Shown here in pieces: positions 59,403-64,000 of a DNA stretch of 64,000 nt. The position numbers and the translations under genes were made by a program. Source of the stretch: Pseudoalteromonas sp. P1-9 (GTDB lineage: Bacteria; Pseudomonadota; Gammaproteobacteria; Enterobacterales; Alteromonadaceae); contig NZ_LKBD01000007.1 of assembly GCF_001399975.1 (NCBI RefSeq), positions 1 through 64,000 of the forward strand, given 5' to 3'. The stretch's first letter is position 1. Every line of letters starts with the position of its first letter. Under the pieces are notes generated by a model. The model had not been told where the DNA came from. It made no database searches and saw nothing but the letters and a program-made list of their open reading frames with translations.

Positions 59403-59478
59403 GCGAGTATAGCTCAGCTGGTAGAGCGCGACCTTGCCAAGGTCGAGGTCACGAGTTCGAACCTCGTTACTCGCTCCA
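59403..59478 (+). tRNA. tRNA-Gly (GCC), copy 3
   Basis: Identical to copies 1 and 2, with encoded CCA. Confidence 0.97.
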
Positions 59479-59530
59479 AAACTTTGGATGGTGTTACTCA
59501 TTCCAAAAATACTTAAATGCATATCGTGAC

Positions 59531-59606
59531 GCGAGTATAGCTCAGCTGGTAGAGCGCGACCTTGCCAAGGTCGAGGTCACGAGTTCGAACCTCGTTACTC
59601 GCTCCA
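59531..59606 (+). tRNA. tRNA-Gly (GCC), copy 4
   Basis: Identical to the other copies, with encoded CCA. It is the last intact copy before the heptamer array and prk. Confidence 0.97.
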
Positions 59607-59636
59607 ATTCTTCTTCAAGTAAATTCAGAAAAATAA

Positions 59637-59676
59637 TTGCCAAGGTTTAAATTTCAGCACCCAGAGTTCTAACTTT
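59637..59676 (+). pseudogene. tRNA-Gly relic (eroded 3' fragment)
   Basis: TTGCCAAGGTTTAAATTTCA and CAGAGTTCTAAC resemble the anticodon arm and T arm of the neighbouring tRNA-Gly genes, but the stems are broken. It is the most decayed of the fragments. Confidence 0.5.
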
Positions 59677-59706
59677 ATTTTTTTTTGTGTAGAAATTAGA
59701 TACAAA

Positions 59707-59799
59707 GATTTCAGGATTCAGAATCGTAATCTGAAAATTTTTTTGAAACCTGAAACCTGAAACCTGAAACCTGAAACCTGAAACCTGAAACCTCAAATC
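59707..59799 (+). repeat. TGAAACC heptamer array (7 copies) with degenerate inverted partner
   Basis: Seven perfect copies of TGAAACC (59744-59792) are followed by the variant TCAAATC. To the left, GATTTCAGGATTCAGAATC (59707-59725) and ATCTGAAAAT give imperfect inverted versions of the heptamer. The array lies 5 bases past the end of prk, on that gene's 3' side. Confidence 0.93.
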
Positions 59800-59804
59800 T
59801 CGCT

Positions 59805-60704
59805 TTAAATTGGCAAAGAATTTTGCCTTAAATCTTGCAAAGCACGTTTTTTATTAATGATATCTTCAATAAGCGGTCGCAGGATCAGTTCCATTGCTAA
59901 GCCCATTTTTCCGCCAGGTACCACCATGGTATTCATCCGTGACATAAACGCGCCATTGATCATCTGCAAATAGTACGGAAAATCTACATCACCAATACCG
60001 CGAAAACGAATAACCACAAAGCTTTCATCAAGTGATGGGATATCTTTTGCGCTAAATGGGTTTGATGTATCAACCGTTGGCACACGTTGAAAGTTAATAT
60101 GGGTGCGAGAAAACTGTGGTGTAATATGGTTAATATAATCATCCATAGAACGCACGATAGAGCCCATTACAGCCTCATGTGAATGGCCTCGGTCTTGTGT
60201 ATCGCGAATAAGTTTTTGGATCCATTCAAGGTTAATGATAGGAACCATGCCGATTAGCAAATCAACATGGCGTGCAACATCCACATCGTTGTCTACTGCG
60301 CCGCCATGTAATCCTTCATAGAATAAAATATCAGTGTCATTTTCAAGGTCTTGCCACGGCGTAAAAGTGCCGGGTAACTGGTTGTAAGGAACAGCTTCGT
60401 CAAAGGTATGCAAATAGCGACGGCTTTTACCCGAACCAGTATTGCCGTAGTCAGTAAATAACTGTTCTAACGATGCAAGATCGTTGGCCTCTGTACCAAA
60501 ATAGCTAATATGCTTGCCTTCTTGATGCGCTTCGCGAATACGCTTATCCATTTCAGGGCGTGTATAGCGGTGAAAGCTATCTCCCTCAACAAATGCCGCA
60601 TTAATATTTAAGCTGCGGAAAATGTGTTTAATTGCATTGGTTGATGTGGTTGTTCCTGCACCGGATGAACCCGTGATTGCAATAATGGGGTGTTTGGCTG
60701 ACAT
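59805..60704 (-). CDS. prk: phosphoribulokinase
   Basis: A 299-residue PRK/uridine-kinase-family P-loop kinase: IIAITGSSGAGTTTSTNAI (Walker A, modified), VEGDSFHRYTRPEMD, YFGTEANDL, LFYEGLHGG (Walker B region) and VRSMDDYINHI. The length and motifs match the class I phosphoribulokinase form found in heterotrophic gammaproteobacteria (E. coli PrkB). I set the start at ATG 60704 rather than GTG 60713. No RuBisCO or other Calvin genes are in the window, so a carbon-fixation role is unlikely. The true substrate in such hosts is uncertain. Confidence 0.9.
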   Translation of the reverse strand: MSAKHPIIAITGSSGAGTTTSTNAIKHIFRSLNINAAFVEGDSFHRYTRPEMDKRIREAHQEGKHISYFGTEANDLASLEQLFTDYGNTGSGKSRRYLHTFDEAVPYNQLPGTFTPWQDLENDTDILFYEGLHGGAVDNDVDVARHVDLLIGMVPIINLEWIQKLIRDTQDRGHSHEAVMGSIVRSMDDYINHITPQFSRTHINFQRVPTVDTSNPFSAKDIPSLDESFVVIRFRGIGDVDFPYYLQMINGAFMSRMNTMVVPGGKMGLAMELILRPLIEDIINKKRALQDLRQNSLPI

Positions 60705-60828
60705 AGAGCACACTATTTTTAGTTGTTTATGTGTTTATATCTGGGCGGCAGTGATTGGTCAAGTTTGTCTTTATTATAATAGCTGTGATATTAATGGAAA
60801 AAATACGCATAATAGTTTGAAAATAATA

Positions 60829-61710
60829 ATGAAAAAAACCGTGATCTTTGCTTTCTTGGCATCTGTATGTAGCACTGTTTTTGCTAGTAATACAGCGTCG
60901 AGTTTACCAAATACCGATGTGTTTTTAGTTAAACTCAACAACAATAAACTCGTTAGCGCTAAAAATATCTCTAACCGCCTTGGATACGATAATCAACCTA
61001 ACTTTATTGATGGTGGGTTGCTTTATACCGCAGGGCTGCAGATGGGTGAATCGTGGCAAACAGACGTAATGCTTTACGATTTCAAAACCAAGCAAACAAC
61101 GAATTTAAGCAACACCAATGTTAGTGAGTATTCGCCAACAAAAATACCAAATGAAGACAGCTTTTCAGTTATTTTAGAAGGGCATGATGGTAGTCAGGAG
61201 TTGTGGCAATACGGTTTAAATAAGCCAAAGCCTGCCAAATTACTACGCAAGGAAGTAGGCAAAATTGGCTATCACGCTTGGGGAAGAAATTACGACTTAA
61301 TTACCTTTGTGCTTGGAGAGCCACATTCCCTTTATTTTGGTAATACACAAAAACAAACTGGTAAACCTGTTGCTGGCAATATTGGTCGTACTTTAGCGTT
61401 TAATCAAACGCTAAATGTGTACTCATTTAGCCAATATAAAAATAATCAGCAGTGGGTTACGTTATTTAATAGCAAAGGTCATTCATTTAAACCTGTATTA
61501 CAGCTGCCCGAAGGTGTTGATTATTATGCATGGCAAGGTGATGATGCACTGATTTATGGTAAAGGAAATGTAATTTATCGTTGGTCATTAAACAGTGCTA
61601 AAAAACCAACTAAATGGCTTGATTTAAGTGCACACTGTGAACATAAAATTACACGATTAAAATATCAAAAAGAGACTGAATTATTGGCTTTTGTTTGTGA
61701 TAGAAGTTAG
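60829..61710 (+). CDS. exported beta-propeller-like protein
   Basis: A 293-residue protein starting at ATG 60829 with signal peptide MKKTVIFAFLASVCSTVFA. The mature part repeats units such as LLYTAGLQMGESWQTDVMLYDFKTKQTTNL and DSFSVILEGHDGSQELWQYGL, the pattern of TolB/PD40-like propeller blades. A pair of cysteines near the end (CEHKI, FVCDRS) may form a disulfide. No catalytic motif is recognised. It is probably a periplasmic binding or signal protein. Divergent from prk across 124 bases. Confidence 0.62.
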   Translation: MKKTVIFAFLASVCSTVFASNTASSLPNTDVFLVKLNNNKLVSAKNISNRLGYDNQPNFIDGGLLYTAGLQMGESWQTDVMLYDFKTKQTTNLSNTNVSEYSPTKIPNEDSFSVILEGHDGSQELWQYGLNKPKPAKLLRKEVGKIGYHAWGRNYDLITFVLGEPHSLYFGNTQKQTGKPVAGNIGRTLAFNQTLNVYSFSQYKNNQQWVTLFNSKGHSFKPVLQLPEGVDYYAWQGDDALIYGKGNVIYRWSLNSAKKPTKWLDLSAHCEHKITRLKYQKETELLAFVCDRS

Positions 61711-61733
61711 TTTTTGGGGTTAAAAATCAAAGC

Positions 61734-62408
61734 CTAGTGCCTATCACAAAAGCGTTGCCATGAAATACTGCCTGGCAGCGCTCTCACACCACGGATAATC
61801 TGCCACAATAATTTGCTGTTTTCGAACTCGGTCTGTGCGTAGTCCTTAAACCCCATTAAATAATTAAATGCATCTTTGCTACCCGCTTGAATGGATGAAA
61901 TGCGAATTTGCGCTTCAAAGTTCAATCGAAACGAGCTAATGGCCGCTTTTCTGCCATCTAAATCAATATTAGGGATATGGCATTTTTGCAAGTAACCCGC
62001 ACGTTCACCTTCGCCGGAAAACCAAATGCGCACTTTTTCACTGTAACGGCCAGACTTTGCAGGCAAGTCGAACATTAAGCGTTGCTGCCCTTGTTGCTTT
62101 AAAAAGTGAAGATAGTCTAAAAAACCATGCTCAATAAGCATGGGGTGTACAGGAATACGACGTGGTTTTATTTTGTTATTGGTATGAAAGTCGAAAAAGT
62201 AATGGCCATCTTGCTTCGTTACATTATCCAGTGTGAGTTGACCAATTTCGTCACTAAATGTGCCAGTGTAATAGCTTATTAATGGCAGCCAAAAGTGCCA
62301 ATGCTTAGCTTGTTCTCGCGGCATTTTGTGGTCGCCATAAATATACCCTTTGAATAAGGTATGAATTTCCATATTAGTAAAAGGGCGGCGGCCTAAATGG
62401 GTTTTCAC
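61734..62408 (-). CDS. tyrosine recombinase-like protein lacking catalytic residues
   Basis: A 224-residue protein resembling the catalytic half of phage-type integrases: FTNMEIHTLFKGYIYGD, WFWLP-like WHFWLPLISYYTGTFSDEIGQLTLDNV, RRIPVHPMLIEHGFLDYLHFLKQQG and AAISSFRLNFEAQI. In active relatives the first block reads TGxRxEE with the catalytic Arg. Here it is TGTFSDE. The HxxR box is SSFR, and no clear nucleophilic Tyr follows. The N-terminal core-binding domain is absent. It is either a domesticated DNA-binding protein or an inert remnant with an intact frame. Confidence 0.65.
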   Translation of the reverse strand: MKTHLGRRPFTNMEIHTLFKGYIYGDHKMPREQAKHWHFWLPLISYYTGTFSDEIGQLTLDNVTKQDGHYFFDFHTNNKIKPRRIPVHPMLIEHGFLDYLHFLKQQGQQRLMFDLPAKSGRYSEKVRIWFSGEGERAGYLQKCHIPNIDLDGRKAAISSFRLNFEAQIRISSIQAGSKDAFNYLMGFKDYAQTEFENSKLLWQIIRGVRALPGSISWQRFCDRH

Positions 62409-62522
62409 TGAATATCCAATAAATGAATGAGTTAGCGACTATTTTAGCAAATATTGGTGGAATAACTAGGGTTTAGGTTGTTACTAAGTGAAATCGTTAA
62501 ACAATGCGCATAAGCGCACCAT

Positions 62523-63872
62523 TTAATAAAAGCGGTCTTTCACTTGTGCATATTGATAATAAGCAAACTGTCCTAATCGTCTAAAATGCGGAAAAGGTAA
62601 GTAGGGTAGAGGTGTGTTGTAAAGAGGTAAGTTTGGTACTGTTTTGCCTGCTACCATTTGTGCCATGCGATAGCCTGCCTGTGCACTAAACGACACACCT
62701 GCACCACAATAACCCAATATAAAGCCAAGCTTACCGTCAAAATTAATGTGCGGCATATCATCGAGAGCGGCGGCAATAAAACCATTCCAGTAATAATCAT
62801 GCTCGATATTACTAAGGCTTGGAAAACAATCGCTTAGGCCCTTTTTTAAGTTGGCTAAATACACCGATTTATTTTGATGTTTGGCATAAACAGCCCCGCG
62901 ACCACCGAATAAAAGCCGATTGTCTGGTAATAATCGGTAATAGTATTTTAGTGTTCGCGTGTCCATACATACTTGGTTGGTTTGCAGGCCTGATTCTGCT
63001 AATTGTTGTGCTGTAAGTGGCTTAGAGACAAATATGCTGCTTAAAATAGGCAGATATCGGTTGTTAATAGCCTTATGTGTTAGTTTGCTATTGTATGCAT
63101 TGCCCGCGATAACTAATTTATTGCAGCTTAGTTGGCAGCCATTAACGGATAACTGAAAGCCACTTACTGTTTCCGTTATATTGTCAACTAACGCGTTTTC
63201 AAACAGGGTGACACCGCTCTCAAGCATAGCAGTACGATAGCCAAGTAATAACTTTAATGGATTCACACCAAAACTATCGCTGTAGCGCAGTGCGCCATAG
63301 GCTTGTTGATTTTTCATGTAGTGCGTACTGAGCTCGTCTTGGCTCAGCCATTGGCAAGGCGGTGTGCTTGAACTTTGCAAGTGTGTTTGAATGTATTCAG
63401 CTTGGGCATTTAAGGTTTGCAGTGCATTTTGATTGTGTGCAATTTTTAAATATCCACTTTCTTGTTTATCACATGTAATATTATGTTTTGCAATAAGTTG
63501 CTCGACGCGATTTACAGCATCACTGTATTCGGCATAAATCCCTTTGCTAACATCGACTCCCCACTTCTCGCTCATTTGAGGGTAACTCAAGCGACCAGAG
63601 CCTTTCAGTACAAAGCCTGCATTTCGCGCACTGGCACCAAAACCTACTTGATTGGCTTCAAGTACGCATACATCTAAGTGATGTTCAGTTGCTAAATGAT
63701 ATGCAGTTAAAAGCCCCGAATAACCGCCGCCAATTATTGCAACATCAAACTGCTGTTGACTGGTAACGCTTGATCTAGCCGTTGGAAAATCAATAGTGCT
63801 GGCCCAATAACTAGGGGCAAAGGCTTGTCCTTGGCAGTGAGGATGTTGCAGCGGATCGTATAATTGGCTCAT
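62523..63872 (-). CDS. FAD-dependent oxidoreductase, DAO family (PuuB/OrdL-like)
   Basis: A 449-residue protein with FDVAIIGGGYSGLLTAYHLA (FAD-binding GxGxxG) and VCVLEANQVGFGASARNAGFV, a combination typical of gamma-glutamylputrescine oxidase and related amine oxidases. The C-terminal GYCGAGVSFSAQAGYRMAQMVAG completes FAD binding. Substrate may be an amine or amino acid. No putrescine genes are visible nearby. The start overlaps the stop of the upstream gene by 3-4 bases, so they are co-transcribed. Confidence 0.82.
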   Translation of the reverse strand: MSQLYDPLQHPHCQGQAFAPSYWASTIDFPTARSSVTSQQQFDVAIIGGGYSGLLTAYHLATEHHLDVCVLEANQVGFGASARNAGFVLKGSGRLSYPQMSEKWGVDVSKGIYAEYSDAVNRVEQLIAKHNITCDKQESGYLKIAHNQNALQTLNAQAEYIQTHLQSSSTPPCQWLSQDELSTHYMKNQQAYGALRYSDSFGVNPLKLLLGYRTAMLESGVTLFENALVDNITETVSGFQLSVNGCQLSCNKLVIAGNAYNSKLTHKAINNRYLPILSSIFVSKPLTAQQLAESGLQTNQVCMDTRTLKYYYRLLPDNRLLFGGRGAVYAKHQNKSVYLANLKKGLSDCFPSLSNIEHDYYWNGFIAAALDDMPHINFDGKLGFILGYCGAGVSFSAQAGYRMAQMVAGKTVPNLPLYNTPLPYLPFPHFRRLGQFAYYQYAQVKDRFY

Positions 63873-64000
63873 GAAAATTCAATCACCATTTCTGCCGCAC
63901 TGCAGTAGCAAGGTACGCCGCAAATAGTGCAGTGATAATTCTCTTCAATGCTGTAGTTATACCAGCGGTTTTTGTGTTCTTTAATCAATTTACCGCCTGC
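63869..64000 (-). CDS. partial CDS, C-terminal end of a cysteine-rich protein
   Basis: The last 43 codons of a gene that enters from beyond the window. It ends RWYNYSIEENYHCTICGVPC and then YCSAAEMVIEFS, with four cysteines in a CxxCx3CxC pattern that suggests a small metal-binding knuckle. Its TGA overlaps the ATG of the oxidoreductase gene (ATGA), indicating translational coupling. I do not recognise the family from this fragment. Confidence 0.6.
   Translation of the reverse strand, partial: AGGKLIKEHKNRWYNYSIEENYHCTICGVPCYCSAAEMVIEFS

Noticed and set aside
59396-59650. 84-codon open frame across the tRNA-Gly genes
   Set aside because: It is a translation of tRNA sequences, and similar frames arise from each copy on both strands.
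60622-60828. extended N-terminus of the propeller-like protein
   Set aside because: The extra codons overlap prk on the other strand. The signal peptide begins at ATG 60829.
61734-62408. active prophage or integrative element
   Set aside because: The recombinase-like protein lacks catalytic residues and its N-terminal domain. No phage or conjugation genes or att-type repeats surround it.

Overview
The window looks like a chromosomal segment of a marine, AT-rich gammaproteobacterium of the Alteromonadales. A Pseudoalteromonas-like genus is the best guess. The inference rests on gene content: TonB-dependent outer-membrane receptor, GlyGly-CTERM sorted surface proteins, the thiC-thiO-thiS-thiG-thiDE-thiF set, psd-rsgA/orn next to a tRNA-Gly cluster, and a non-Calvin phosphoribulokinase. 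No rRNA gene is present, so the genus is not proven.

Region 1 (1-17.7 kb) is a surface-polysaccharide locus. It holds manC (GDP-mannose), a two-component ABC exporter (Wzm/Wzt-like), the complete dTDP-L-rhamnose set in the order rmlA-rmlC-rmlD-rmlB, and a large two-domain glycosyltransferase. These are followed by an accessory block with four separate PAPS-dependent sulfotransferase-like genes and a DXD-containing putative glycosyltransferase. A four-gene cassette on the opposite strand (aminotransferase, WbqC-like protein, methyltransferase, second aminotransferase) closes the locus and has its own sigma70-type promoter at 17.7 kb. The likely product is a rhamnose-containing, sulfated and possibly aminated exported glycan.

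Region 2 (17.7-36.3 kb) encodes secreted and surface proteins. There is a tail-fibre-like secreted protein with a small exported partner, then a badly decayed pair (CRTAC1/ASPIC-UnbV protein and DUF255 thioredoxin-domain protein) carrying many stops and frameshifts. A lipoprotein and a 3426-residue mosaic surface protein follow. The giant has nine DUF11-like repeats, eight bacterial Ig-like repeats, FG-GAP/VCBS repeats and a GlyGly-CTERM tail.

Region 3 (36.3-42.1 kb) has three GT2 glycosyltransferases, a DUF2304 membrane protein, a DHH phosphoesterase-like protein, galE and a hotdog thioesterase.

Region 4 (42.3-53.7 kb) is devoted to thiamine. A TonB receptor, an MTH1187-type thiamine-binding protein, a PnuC/PnuT-type permease and a thiamine-kinase-like phosphotransferase form a probable uptake and salvage operon. 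After an HTH gene and tRNA-Arg(CCG), a TPP riboswitch precedes the de novo set thiC, thiO, thiS, thiG, thiDE (fusion) and thiF. An S23-type four-helix-bundle gene, framed by perfect inverted repeats and ending in a 9-copy heptamer array, interrupts this operon between thiG and thiDE. Related heptamer arrays lie at 44.4 and 59.7 kb, and a related palindrome lies at 48.9 kb. This repeat family with its small protein is the best candidate for an undescribed system in the window.

Region 5 (53.7-64 kb) holds an M14 metallocarboxypeptidase with PKD domains and a GlyGly-CTERM tail, then psd and rsgA, and divergently orn. Four near-identical tRNA-Gly(GCC) genes follow, interleaved with decayed tRNA fragments. 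The window ends with prk, a secreted beta-propeller-like protein, a tyrosine-recombinase-like protein that has lost catalytic residues, a DAO-family FAD oxidoreductase, and the C-terminal end of a cysteine-rich protein that runs off the edge.
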